A DNA stretch of 64,000 bases. It comes from Nelumbo lutea (taxonomy: Eukaryota; Streptophyta; Magnoliopsida; Proteales; Nelumbonaceae). Both the position numbers and the translations under genes were made by a program. Every line of letters starts with the position of its first letter. The stretch's first letter is position 1. Under the pieces are notes generated by a model, which made no database searches, was not told where the DNA came from, and was given only the letters and a program-made list of their open reading frames with translations. The stretch lies in contig JAKGHH010000001.1 of NCBI GenBank assembly GCA_022828595.1, positions 125,624,999 to 125,688,998 of the forward strand, in the 5' to 3' direction. Below, piece after piece: positions 33,470 through 44,714 of the stretch.

Positions 33470-36400
33470 GTGTAGGGGAACTATAGTATATAAGTAGTAT
33501 GCATTTATGTTTCAAACCCATCCACATGGTAAGTATTGAATCCTTGTTTTATCTTGATATGTTTAATTTGACACTTGATAATGATAATAATAATAATAAT
33601 AATAATATCCTTGTCAAAACATTTAAAGATAGATAACTACAGCATAGTGTGTTGGTGGATTTAAATACAACCTTTTATTTAATATAATAAATATATAATA
33701 TCAAAGGCATGTACAATTGTTTTTTGCATTATCTATACATTTTTATTTCAATCTTCTTTTTAAATTTTCATTATATATGACATCATAGATTTATTCATGT
33801 TTTATCTTTTGTGTTTCTATATTTCTAAATATTTGAATGATTAATTATGAAATCATGGGTTGACCCATTTTACCTAAATGGTTAAACCTTCCACCAACTA
33901 CCTAAATAGGAAAGTAGTTTCGGTTTTTGGCAGATTTAAATGTCATATTTCATTTTCATCATTAATAAGAGTACTTCTTATTTATTATATTAATTTTTAA
34001 TATGATGAATATATAATATTAGAAATATTTCAAAAAAAATATATTATTTTGTATATTTTTAATTTTTATTACTTAATTATACATTCATGTGTTGACCCAT
34101 TCAACTTGGATGGCTATATTTGATATATATTTAATTAGTAGAATATATTGATGATAGAAAATAATACTTAAAATATAGGATAAGATTAGAGATAATGGGG
34201 TTGACGATTTAAATATAGGATTTAACAAAAGGGAATTGAGTGAAGTTAAAACTAGTATTTCAAATTACATTATCAGCCCTCACAATTGGAGAGGTATTCA
34301 AATTCAAAAGTGAGGACTTTTAGTTTGGAATATCCTACAAAGCTCACTTATTTAATATACCTTAAATATACAATTTAATGAGAGGAAATGAGGATTAATA
34401 CCTTAATTATAGAATTTAATTAGAGGCAATAGAATGAACTTAAAAGTAATATCAAGAAAATTATGATTTTTGCCTCACAATAAATAAGGATTGAGGGACC
34501 AAATTCAAAATTAAGGGTATTTTAGTCAAGCAAAAATCCAAAAAGTCTAGACCTCATTCCCACTTTTAATATAGTTATCATTTGGCAGTCTTTTTTATGC
34601 AATCTTTTGTGCTTTGACAAGATTAGAAGACCAAAATTTGATTTTTCCTGGTATGGTGATAGAAAGTCAAGAAGATCAAAGATGCTCAGTTAAAGAAAGT
34701 TGAAAAGATCAAAATCACCAAATTTTGAGAATCTTCCTGGTAAATGACCTTTAAATGAGTTTTCAAAAACCCAACAGAATGAGTTGTTACTAAACAATCT
34801 TGAACATTAAACACAAGACCCCAAAAGCTCTATACATCTTTTTTTTTTTTTTTTCCATCTGGGTTATTGCAAGATCTTCCCAAAAACTAAAAGACTTTGC
34901 CAAATGGCACCACATTGTCATATCCAAGTGATGTGTTCTCTTTCACTTTTAACATTTTTCATGTATTTTGTTGCTGGTAGGAAAAGGCAAGAAAGGAAAG
35001 AGAAGAAAGAGAAGCAAGAGAAAGAGAAGAAAACAAAAAATGCAAAGGTAATTAATCCTTTCTTTTCTCTACAAAGTTAAGCCAACCAACTAAAATCACA
35101 ACAAATAGAAATAAAAAGTAGAAAAAGAAAGAAATAGAGAAACACAGATTAATGCATGTTGAGAAAATTTGGTTGTAGGCATTCAACAGCTCCTATTGTC
35201 TAAGCACATAACACGTTAGTTCTTAGTTATGCATTCAATAAAAGTGTTCTTTTAACCATTTTTACCCATAGAGTGCAATTATTATAAGAGGCAAATTTTC
35301 TCTTTCAATAAAAGCATGTTCCTCATATGAGACTATGTACACCAACTTAAAATTTTCTCTTTCAATAGAAGTTCATCTCTTATAAATGCATTTACTTGAG
35401 TGTTTGGTAAGATATTTACCTAGGTAAATGCATCTACTTGAGTGTTTGGTAAGCACACCTGTTTGTTCTTTTGTTTTCTAGGTAATTAAGTGTTGTTCTT
35501 TTGACCATTTTACCAATGTAATTTTATATATTATAAGGGGCAATTTTGTCCATGATATATTATCAACTCTTCCCCTAGATGGAAAAATTATTTACTGGCT
35601 GTGAGACATGATAAGTGGATATGTAATACCCAAGAAAAAGTAGTTTACCATAGAACCCACCACTTACTAAAAGGTGAAGACTAGAAAGTTGATCAACCCC
35701 CTCCCCATTTACTAAAATGATCTAAGCTCATATAAACTAACATGTCAAATAGGAAAAGGCAAATGAACAACAAAGGTTGTTCAGCGTAGACATATCCAAA
35801 TTAAACTTTTTTGATGCACGTGGATTGTTCGAGACAGTCCAGAATGGTCAACTTCCAACAAATTTTCCAACCAACTATGAGTATATCATTTGATTAAGAA
35901 AAGCTCAGAGTTGGAACATCAATACCATTTCTCTATACATGCTTAGCAGCAAAAACACTTGAATAAGTAAGAGGCTTAGGTGCTTTGCTTTCACTTTTCC
36001 ACCAAAATGTGAAAAAAATTGATCATATGTCAAGCTTATTTTTGGCTAAATTGTTATACATTGGAATGCCAGGTCATTGTTATTTCAACATGCAACACAT
36101 AAAAAGTTATGGGAGAGCTAAATTCTCTCACCCATTTTCAGAAATGTGATATAAAATAGATTATTTTAGGGCTGTATTCGAAAATCTGAGTTCGAATTCA
36201 TGATTCATACATAATCAAATCAAATTCATACATGGCATGCATGATTCGATTCAATAAATATCTCAATTATATAATTCATATATATAACATTTAAATTATA
36301 TAAATAATTATTCTGCTGAGTTCAAATCAAATATTCGAATATATAATCAAATTTGAATTTAACCAAATCACACCCTAAGGTGGTCCATAAATCCAAAAAC

Positions 36401-36612
36401 TCTACTGCGTACAAGAGTTGAAGTCAAATGGTCCAACCATTATAGGTTGATTTAGGGTATATTTGGCACTGTGGTGTGTCAAATATCAATGTTTATTTTT
36501 GAAACATTTCATTGGAAAACAAGAAATGCCCCTTTGACACCCTGGACTCGTAGATTGAATAAATTATTTACCCACTTGAGCTGACTATATATTTTGTTTT
36601 TCATTATTTCAG
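33470..36612. other. Remainder of intron 1: AT-rich, no genes recognised
   Basis: Includes an (AAT)n run (about 33579-33607), a poly-T (34837-34855), a purine-rich AGAAGAAAGAGAAG tract (34980-35045), and a short tandem pair of aaatgcat(t/c)tacttgagtg units at about 35,384 and 35,424. No domains were found in six frames. Confidence 0.45.
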
Positions 36613-36804
36613 ATCCTCCTGTTTTTAGGTGAAGGAAGAAGTGCAGATTATTTATGTTGGAAAAAAGCGATGAAAGATTACGTGGACTGTAAAGGCTGCA
36701 GTGAAACTGAGACTATCATTATAATCAATGAGCAATGTCCTCCGATGATCCGACCATTTATTAAAGATTTGTACCCATCGGAAGAAGTCTGGAAGCAATT
36801 GGAT
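36613..36804 (+). CDS. Exon 2: second gag-like domain
   Basis: 64 codons in phase 0 between the acceptor TTATTTCAG and the donor GTTATG. DYLCWKKAMKDYVDCKG matches the FEDWKIQMKVMFKS block of exon 1, and SEEVWKQLD matches AYEAWDRLE; both exons end at the same point of the fold. This looks like an internal domain duplication. The donor GTTATG is weak, and reading past it gives a stop within 3 codons. It is followed, after an in-phase intron, by the ankyrin exon. Confidence 0.58.
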
Positions 36805-37737
36805 GTTATGTAATGTCTTCAAAAAACTTTTCACTACACTTTAACAATTAATATAGGGAAAATGCTATTTAAAGGGAAGAAATACTCCTTTTTGCGGTGG
36901 ATAACAGAGCCATGTCTCTCATGTTTACCTATCGTGGAAAGGAGAGTCTCTTCCCTGTAGGAGAAGTGAATGTATCTATTTCTACATTGCACAGAAATCT
37001 TGTGCCTGCTATTGTTAACTGATCTATTCCTAGATGCATAAACTTTGTAAATACTTTAATTGAATGCCTGGGCCTCCAATTCCATATTGGAAATTTTCTC
37101 AAAAAAGAAAAAAAAAAAAACTATTCAGTGGAAACACATTTCCCCATGAATTTGGAAAAAACAAAAAAGACTACTTGAAACCAAATGGAACTGACCATAA
37201 AACTGACCCTACCCAATCTGTTCTAGGGTAGGGTTTAGTTACATTTCAAATTCTTGAAATTGACTCTCACCCAGGCCAGTTATAGGGTCTAAGGGTTTAT
37301 ATTGCTTGTATTATCCCGATGTACCAGTTTTGGTGCAACCGGCCTTAGAATCAAGTTTGGCTTGAAATAATTCTCAAAATACTTTAAAAATGTGAAAATT
37401 TGAATCCAAAAATTCATTGTTACAAAGTATATGGTCTCACTTGACCATTAAATTACTTAAATGATTTGAAGGTAATTTGAAGGAATGTTGAATTATATAT
37501 CAGTTTCTTATGAATAATTTCTCCAATATTTCTGATTGTTTTTTTTTTTATATTAGAAAAAAAAATAAGGCTGGAAAGTTGAGATGTTTTACCATGTACC
37601 GAAGGCCTAAGTAGTCCATCCATCCCCTGAACCGATCGATACGTACCATACGTATTTGAACCTTGGGCCTTAGAAAGAAAATAAATAATATGGTGAAATG
37701 ATGGTGATTTAATTTCTTTGCCATTCCAGGGTTGCAG

Positions 37738-38250
37738 CCAATGACCGCACACACATGGTGTCAAGATTTCTACAATGCTATCGTAAAGGGTAAACATGAA
37801 AAAGTAGAAACTTTCCTCGAGAGAAATAATAGAGTAGTTGTTGTATCCAGAATCACAGCAGGGCAGGATATCCCTCTTCACATCGCAGCCAGGGTAGGAC
37901 ATCTGAAAATTGTAAAGCTGCTACTAGACAGGATGAAGGATGAAGAGGTAATGTTATGAACAATAACTACAGAACAGTACTTCACCTAGCTGCCTCAGGT
38001 GGACATTTGAATGTTGTAAAGGCCTTGGTAAAAAAGGAAAGGCGTCTAGTGCTGTTAGAATCTTATCGTGAGATACCCCTTCACCATGCTATCAGGAACC
38101 AGCATAAGAAGGTCGTAGAATATCTATTCAAAGCCACCATTGAAGTGGATAAAGCTGATGCTAAAAACGACATATACGAATGGAACAAGAAAGCACGCAA
38201 CAAATTTAGGGTTACTATTCTTATTGCTTTGATATATGGAAATTTCTATG
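37738..38250 (+). pseudogene. Exon 3: ankyrin repeats, with a frameshift
   Basis: The acceptor TTGCAG gives a phase-0 start. DFYNAIVKGKHEKVETFLER, then IPLHIAARVGHLKIVKLLL, TVLHLAASGGHLNVVKALV and IPLHHAIRNQHKKVVEYLF are successive ankyrin repeats. Between the second and third repeats a single-base deletion (about 37951-37953) shifts the frame and produces TGA. The duplicate copy at 53,740 has the extra base there, so the deletion is specific to this copy or is an error. The exon ends at 38250 before GTAACA; ankyrin-like sequence continues in exon 4 in phase 1. Confidence 0.75.
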
Positions 38251-38364
38251 GTAACAAGTTAGACGAAATGAAGCTTTTTTTTTTTTTTTCCTTTTTCTCT
38301 TCTCTTTCTTTTTATTCTTTTTTCTTAACATGAATGCATATTGTTTTTATATTCATACTTGCAG

Positions 38365-38942
38365 ATCTGGCTTTGAAACTAGTGAACGACTTCCCAGAAT
38401 TGCTCTTGATCAAGGATAGATTTAAGAAAACCGCGATACTTGCACTAATTGAAAGTACTTCTGAACATGAAACCTGGTGGGCAGCCCTTCTAACGCCTAT
38501 CTCTATCTCTATCTCCACAAGTAAGCATCTACCCATTTGTTTCTATAATTTTTTAGCCAATGAAATTGCTATATTATATATGATTGAGCAAAAATCATGA
38601 GCTAAAAGACTTCCTTTACAAAAGAAGGACCGATTCTTTAATCAATTATCATTTATTTATTTCATGTTCATTCATTCACTGTTATAAATATCATATTCTT
38701 CACTTCGTCTTGCATTGTTCTTGTGGGCCTTGTTTTCTGTGGCCTATGGATTTCATTCTCTCCCTTCCTTTTGCTTTTAGTAAATTTTCTTTTACTATCA
38801 AAAAATTCTTCACTTCTGAATTAAGAGACTGATAGAAACAATATTAATTGCTTATTTTTTTTCCTTGAAGGCATTGAATATATCAAATCAAGAATGTTTT
38901 CTTTCCGTGGCCACAGACAAGATGAGGAGAATGCAGATCAAG
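38365..38942 (+). CDS. Exons 4 and 5: ankyrin/linker region
   Basis: Exon 4 (38365-38520) encodes LALKLVNDFPELLLIKD and TAILALIES, the degenerate ankyrin repeat that precedes the linker in ITN1-like proteins. Exon 5 (38871-38942) adds a polar segment (IEYIKSRMFSFRGHRQDE). Splice phases 1 and 1 fit both neighbours. Open frames that run through the introns here (38584-38832) are not coding. A (CT)n run (about 38949-38979) lies just after the exon 5 donor. Confidence 0.6.
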
Positions 38943-38944
38943 GT

Positions 38945-38981
<37 letters not shown>

Positions 38982-39590
38982 GTATGAATCCCCATACCAA
39001 ATCCCCGAACTCTTTTTTTAATTTTAATTAAAATTTCACTTTGAAAAAAGATTTAGAAAGGAAAATGGAAAATCATCAATGTAAATTGCTAACATTTAAC
39101 TAATATATATTTGAGTTAAAATGAACCATTTGAGAACATATATGCAAATAATGTTTTAAAAACTCCACCAACTCCGCTAGTGTGAGAATGTCTTGCACCA
39201 ATAGTCCCAAGCACGGACATAGGAGGAGAGTTGCGTCAAGTTGACATTTGGCACTAAAACTTTTGTTAAACTCTTATAAATATGGATCCTGATTTATCTA
39301 TTCTTACATTTTAAGAAGAATATGATTTTAAATACAATGGATTGGCCAAACAAGATTCATGTAGCTGACCCTATATAATTTGGATAAGACATGGATGATG
39401 ATGATGATATATACATATTCAAATTTTAGAATATTACAGTTAAGCAGGTTGAATTTTCACTCTCCATTCTTCATTTTGATGGTATATCTGACTTAATCCC
39501 TACCACCATCCCTGACCAAGCAGTTTCCATACCCTTGACTACAGGTATAGGAAAATTTGAGATCCCTAATTGTGTGTGTTGAAGTCTGAG

Positions 39591-39918
39591 GGCTTGTTTG
39601 TTTCTTCTTAACTCTTATCTTTTAAGAAGAATCTTTTAATTTTAAGAGAAAATTAGTTGTTCATTTCCTCTTATTTTTTATCTCTTAAAGTACAATCATA
39701 TAATAATTTTTTATTTTTCAATGATATTCTCAAAAAAAACAAACAAACAAAAGATTTCATATATAGTGGGGTTAAAATAGATATTTGATAATTTTCAGAA
39801 TTCAAACAACATTCTCTGTATTCAAAGTTAGAGAAAAAAGAAATTCACCGATATCAATATATCTATTAATGTAATTATAACACTTTCAATGTTAAAATTG
39901 AAAGCAAACGAACAAGCG
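39591..39918. mobile_element. 328-bp MITE in intron 5
   Basis: The ends GGCTTGTTTGTTT and, at the right, AAACGAACAAGCG are inverted repeats, flanked by the direct repeat ctgag (39586-39590 and 39919-39923). The interior is AT-rich. Superfamily unassigned. Confidence 0.6.
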
Positions 39919-40175
39919 CTGAGTTTAGCTAAGCGCTCAGGACCAATATATGTTAAATCATAATAATGCAGTCAGCTACTGGCTATGACTTATTACAACC
40001 ATAAGAAATAGAATTGTAGAAAATCTATTTGACACATTTGACACGTGTTCTTTTCTTTGTGTTAATTATTTTTTTTTCTGGAAGCTTCTACCTATGTTAT
40101 TTAAGACAATGAATGAAACTTCCATTTTCAAATTTTAGATCAATTACCAATTACTTTAGTTTTGCTTTGTTTTAG

Positions 40176-40677
40176 CTGACCATCTTGTCCCAAGGCCACT
40201 TAAATTTGCCAACGAAAAGAGACGATTCCGCTCGATGTCGCCGGGTGCTTTCATGCTACTGCGAGCAATTTGTCAGCAAATTGCAACTGTTGGAAACATC
40301 GAGGTTGGGGATGAATACGACGTTGATGATAAAGATATGAAAGCATTAATTATCGATGCGCTTTTCCGTGCCGTCCAGAAGGGGAATGTTGACTTCATCG
40401 TTGAGATTCTTAGGTATCGTCCTCGAATCGCACAACTGAAAAACAATGAAGGAAATGACCCTGTTCCATGAAAGCAATCCTCTGCCGTAAAGATAAGATA
40501 TTCCAACTCATCAACGATTTTGATATACCAACCGATGCTGCAATAGGTGATTACAACGACAGAGAAACCGGAAACAACGCATTACATCTTGTGGCAGAGT
40601 TGCCACCTGTGCAACGACGTAATCACATCTCTGGTGCAGCAGCTCTTCAGCTACGGAAAGAGATTGTGTGGTTCAGG
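40176..40677 (+). pseudogene. Exon 6: C-terminal ankyrin region, frame-broken
   Basis: DALFRAVQKGNVDFIVEILR and, after a frame change near 40,455-40,480, ILCRKDKIFQLINDF and NNALHLVAELP are the last ankyrin repeats typical of the PGG family. At least two small indels near 40,455-40,480 are needed to join the halves; the natural reading frame stops at 40469-40471. The exon ends EIVWFR before GTGAGT, the usual place just upstream of the PGG exon. Confidence 0.72.
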
Positions 40678-40761
40678 GTGAGTTTTTTTTTTTTTTAATT
40701 ACGTAGGTATGTTGTAGTTATTAATTACGTACTAATTTGTTTCTCATCGTGATCATGATAG

Positions 40762-41377
40762 AAAGTGCAAGCCATTCTTCCACCCTCTCCACCAACAACT
40801 TAAAAACATGGACAACAAGACACCTAAGATGTTATTCAATGATTCACACAAGGAATTGTTCAAAGAAGGAGAGGAATGGATGAAGCAAACCGCAGAAGCA
40901 TGTATGTGGTGGCCACGCTTGTGGCTTCAGTTATGCTTTCAGCAACTTTGGCATTACCTGGTGCAACTAAAATCCGACTCAGGCATCTCCATTTTCATTG
41001 ATCGCCACAACTTCAACACTTTCGTTTTGACCAATATGATATCACTCCTCTTCTCCTCTTCTTCCTTGATTGCTTTCCTCTCCATCTATATTACACGCTT
41101 CGCAGAACAAGATTTCTTAGTTATCCTGCCCTGGATATTGTGCATCGGCCTTCTATTCCTTTACATTTCTATTGCATCCATGATAGCCAACTTTATGAGC
41201 ACCATATTAATGGTACTTCGCCATGAAATGAAGTGGGTTATGATTCCTCCTGCTTGTCTAGCTATTCTCCCAATTGCCATACTTTCTATGCGTCAACTCC
41301 CAGCCTTGTTTCAGATGATGCTTTCAACATACTCACTAGGCATATTTACCCAGCAGGAAAAACGTCTCAATATCTAG
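40762..41377 (+). pseudogene. Exon 7: PGG domain with transmembrane segments, frame-broken
   Basis: The exon starts KVQAILPPSPP in phase 0 and then shifts frame before MDNKTPKMLFNDSHKEL, a typical entry to the PGG domain. EGEEWMKQTAEACM is followed, in another frame, by VVATLVASVMLSATLALPGA, the signature first membrane segment with PGA in place of PGG. It then returns to SGISIF and about three further hydrophobic helices (to about 41,340). The stop is TAG at 41377. Three frame changes are needed in 150 bp. The domain would anchor the protein in a membrane with ankyrins outside the bilayer. Confidence 0.75.
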
Positions 41378-43270
41378 CCCACCAAATGAAACATAGATCA
41401 GTTTGGAGTCGGCTTATTTAATTAATTTGCATATATCCAACTGATCAACTACTTTCATCCGGTCCTTAGTTGGTTTCCATTTTGTGGATCAGTTAATGCT
41501 ATCTAGCTAGTTGAGTTGAGTCTGACTTCTTTGACTTTGTTTGTTCCATGTGATCAATTTTCTTAGAAAATTAAACTACATCAAAGCATATTACTCTTTT
41601 TAATTTCTTATGTCGTTTTAATTCTCCTTTCTAGTTCAGAGTATAAAGATCTCTATATATGGTAGCTTAGTGGTACCTTCCCTTTCTTTTGGAATAATAT
41701 ATATGCATCATACCTTTTAATTAGGTAACATAGAAATTGCCTAAGTAATATAACAAATCAAATCTAATTTACATCGGTGAGCCTTATTAAATAGCCAGGT
41801 TATAAGTTCAATATCTAATTTACCTTGTCTTGGCAAGCTCATATATAGAATCTGCAATTTTTTCAGTGTAAACAACGATATTGGTTAGTGGTGAAGCCAT
41901 GCTTGTGCATAATATATAGCAAAAGCCCGACGGTAACAAACTTCTTCCCCAATCAATGACCTCCATCGTCAATGCCAACCACTCAGTTCAGACTCACTCC
42001 GACGGTCCGACCTACTTGAGTCGTTGAGGTAGTAAGATTTTAGGTGTATTCTCCAATTCTAAGTTATTGTAAGAAGGCTAAAAGATCCTCCCACTACGGG
42101 TAGCTCATCACCTCATTGTCAAATCGTTGAATCTGATGGATTCATGGCTAATTAAATGGGCTTTGAAGTTTGCTAACTTTGGGCTTTGGAAATTACGCGG
42201 GAAAGAACTCTTGCTATAGAGTCGAGGAAGAAGAAATGATTCGCAAACGGAACGATAGCTTCCTCCTGTCTTTGTTTTGCAATTGTTTGTTAATGGTGTC
42301 TAGGGTTCAGTCAGCAATTACCGAGCTGTTTTGTTTCAAGATTTTCTTCAATTCTCTCTTTTTTTTTTTATTTTGTATGTCGACAATTTATTTTAGGGAG
42401 AAGTACAAATCAGACCAGATCAGAATTCTCTAGCCCTAAAAGTATAGGGGGAATGCATCTTGACCGTGAATTGATGCCAAATTCACGGGTAGGATGTGGT
42501 TTATAGGGGGACAGAGGGCTAGTAGTAGGGGGGGGGCTGGAATTCAGAAATCTGCATCGTGTGTTTTTGTACTTCTCCATTTATTTTATTTTTCTTGCTT
42601 TATTACTAGGAGTGGAAATGGATTGAATTCAAATTGAATACCCGACAGATATTGAAAATCGTTGTTCGAATTCGAATTTGACCAACTAATTATTTAAGTA
42701 ATTAATAAATATATAAAATAAATATTTTATTTATACAGAGTATATAAATAAAAAAGACACAAACACCCTTCGAGTGTCATCTAATTCTCTTTATCAACCA
42801 TCCAAACATTGACAGAAAATGAACAGTCCCAAATCCTTGCCTCTTTTGTTCAAAAATGTTGAGGTCATCAGAATGCCCACTGAGACATAACCCCAACTTT
42901 CTCCTTTTGAGACAACTCCATTCTTTCCTCATGTTTCTTCTCAGGGGGAGTGTTTTGGGAATGAGAGTGAGCATTGTGATTGTGGCTACCAAAACCAAAG
43001 AGAGATGGAATTGCCACCTAAACTTTTGGGAAATGGGAATTTAGGAAAATATGGGATTTTGCAAGAAAAACTAGTTTTCTTGGTGACTCGTTGCCCTACG
43101 GAGATAAGAGATTCTTAGGGTTCAGCGACCATGGTGTGGGAAGGTGTTAGGCACCTTACACAGGGATGCTCATAAACAATTAACAAAATCGACTGGTATA
43201 TGTATTTATATGTATATTATATATATAATATATGTTCCATATTATTTATATATTATATTAAATATATATG
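41378..43270. other. Spacer without recognisable genes
   Basis: AT-rich intergenic DNA. A possible hAT MITE half starts near 42,608 (aggagtggaaatgg, with ttcgaattcgaattt words). Open frames are short and lack family resemblance. Confidence 0.4.
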
Positions 43271-44700
43271 GATTAATGTCTTTAACAACCCTTGTATTAT
43301 TTGAAAAAGGCACTTTTTCCCTCAAACTAAAGAAAAAGGCCAATTTAGATCCTAGACTAGAAAAAAAAGCCAACCGTAAGCAGAAGACGTTTGTAACATC
43401 GTCGCTTACGCCATTTGAGCTTGATTAAAATAATAAAAAATGCTGATTTGGCATACCTATTCAGCACCTAACAATTATGTGGGGCCCACACTTGAACGTT
43501 AAGCCCCACACGTCAAAAGGGACCATTGTTTTGGATCATTTTTCACCTTGAACTTATCTCTTGCAAAATCTCTCCGATCATCTACTAGTCGTCTTTTCCG
43601 ACTAACAAACAAATTGTGACAACCTTTTTTCCACTAAAGCAAAGCAGCTAACCCACCCTGAACTTGTAGTCTCCCAACACCGTAACCTAGTGTCAATCCA
43701 TTAATCACATTACAATGAAGGAAAAAGGCGGGAACAAAGGTATTTATTAATGTGCATTGGAAGGGCGTTTTTTTGTTAAGCTCATTGAGATGGTTTTCCT
43801 GTAATTTTTTAAATTTGTTTCTTGCTTATTTATTCTCAAGTTGGAATCACTATGGGAGTGGATACATATGTGGAGATAGATGCAGACAAGAAATGAGGTG
43901 GGTATTTGAAGAATAATGGTATATTGTGGGTATTTGAAGAATGAGGTGGGTAAAATTTTCTACAGGGTGTCGAATATGGGTATTAGTGATGGATTGAGGG
44001 AAGTGTTTGATAATTCAACCACATTTGGGTTGTTGACATATCTATTTGAGGGTGGGAGTCTTGACATGCATGTGGAATAGAATGTTATTAGCCCCAACAT
44101 ATGTTGCAGCAAGGTGCATTGCAAAAGAATTGTATGGTGGGGACCCAATAGACCCAATTGGGACCAGATTGGTTGTGGATTTGAATGAATATGCACCTGA
44201 GTTCAAAGATGAGATTGGGTTGAGTGATGATGTAATTTTCAAGGGTGATTTAGAGGATATATATATATATATATATATATATGTCACCCAAGCTGACCCT
44301 ATTGAAAGGGGTATTGGTGGAGTAGAGCCTACTAGAGGGGGTGGAGAAGAAAATCCCACTCGATTAACTGAAGATGGAGAGCATAGTAGAGGGAGTGGAC
44401 AAGAAATCCCTACTCAAGTGATTGAGGGTGGAGTGCCTTTTGGAGGGGGTGGAGAGAAAAACCCCACTATAGTGACTGAAAGGGGAGAGCCTTCTAGAGA
44501 GGTTGAGGATGAGAGTGATGGTAAGTCAGATAAAAGGAGGAGGAAGAGATTATAGGTATTGACATTGAGTGGTTAGCATATAATGATGAGGTTGTAGGTA
44601 TTGACATTGACTGGTTAATAATTAATGATGAGACTGTAGGTATTGACATTGAATGGTATTGACAAAGAGGGGAGATCCTTCTAGAGAGGTTGAGGCTGTG
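43271..44700 (+). pseudogene. Mutator-like element: N-terminal transposase region (decayed)
   Basis: FYRVSNMGISDGLREVFDNS (43958-44020) and FEGGSLDMHVE resemble the PB1-like N-terminal domain of plant MuDR-type transposases. A stop at 44078-44080 is followed in another frame by 44046-44555. That frame contains about four imperfect repeats of a GEPSRGGGEENPT-type unit and a basic end (KSDKRRRKRL). Tandem units near 44,558-44,660 repeat VGIDIEWL. The upstream DNA (43,300-43,550; GTGGGGCCCACA) looks like the non-coding 5' part of a MULE. No catalytic domain is present. Confidence 0.48.
44257..44282 (+). repeat. (AT)n microsatellite
   Basis: An uninterrupted AT dinucleotide run inside the Mutator-like frame. 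It encodes an alternating Ile-Tyr stretch, a sign that the frame is no longer constrained. Confidence 0.9.
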
Positions 44701-44714
44701 AATTTTTTTAAGGT

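Larger units (their letters stand above)
27022..41377 (+). pseudogene. Gag-like (DUF4219/UBN2) x2 - ankyrin - PGG gene model, seven exons, frame-broken
   Basis: Proposed exons: 27022-27285, 36613-36804, 37738-38250, 38365-38520, 38871-38942, 40176-40677, 40762-41377. Every proposed junction is GT-AG and the phases agree (0, 0, 1, 1, 1, 0), which supports one gene. The domain order is two copia-gag-like domains, ankyrin repeats, then a PGG domain with about four hydrophobic segments, as in plant membrane ankyrin proteins of the ITN1/ACD6 type. From memory, some plant ankyrin-PGG proteins carry such N-terminal domains; this was not checked. Frameshifts in exons 3, 6 and 7 suggest a pseudogene unless they are sequencing errors. 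Intron 1 is 9.3 kb and full of transposon debris. The family acts in stress and defence signalling at membranes; nothing here shows this gene is expressed. Confidence 0.72.

Noticed and set aside
38584..38832. 82-codon plus-strand frame between ankyrin exons
   Set aside because: It spans intron sequence in the gene model and has no family resemblance.
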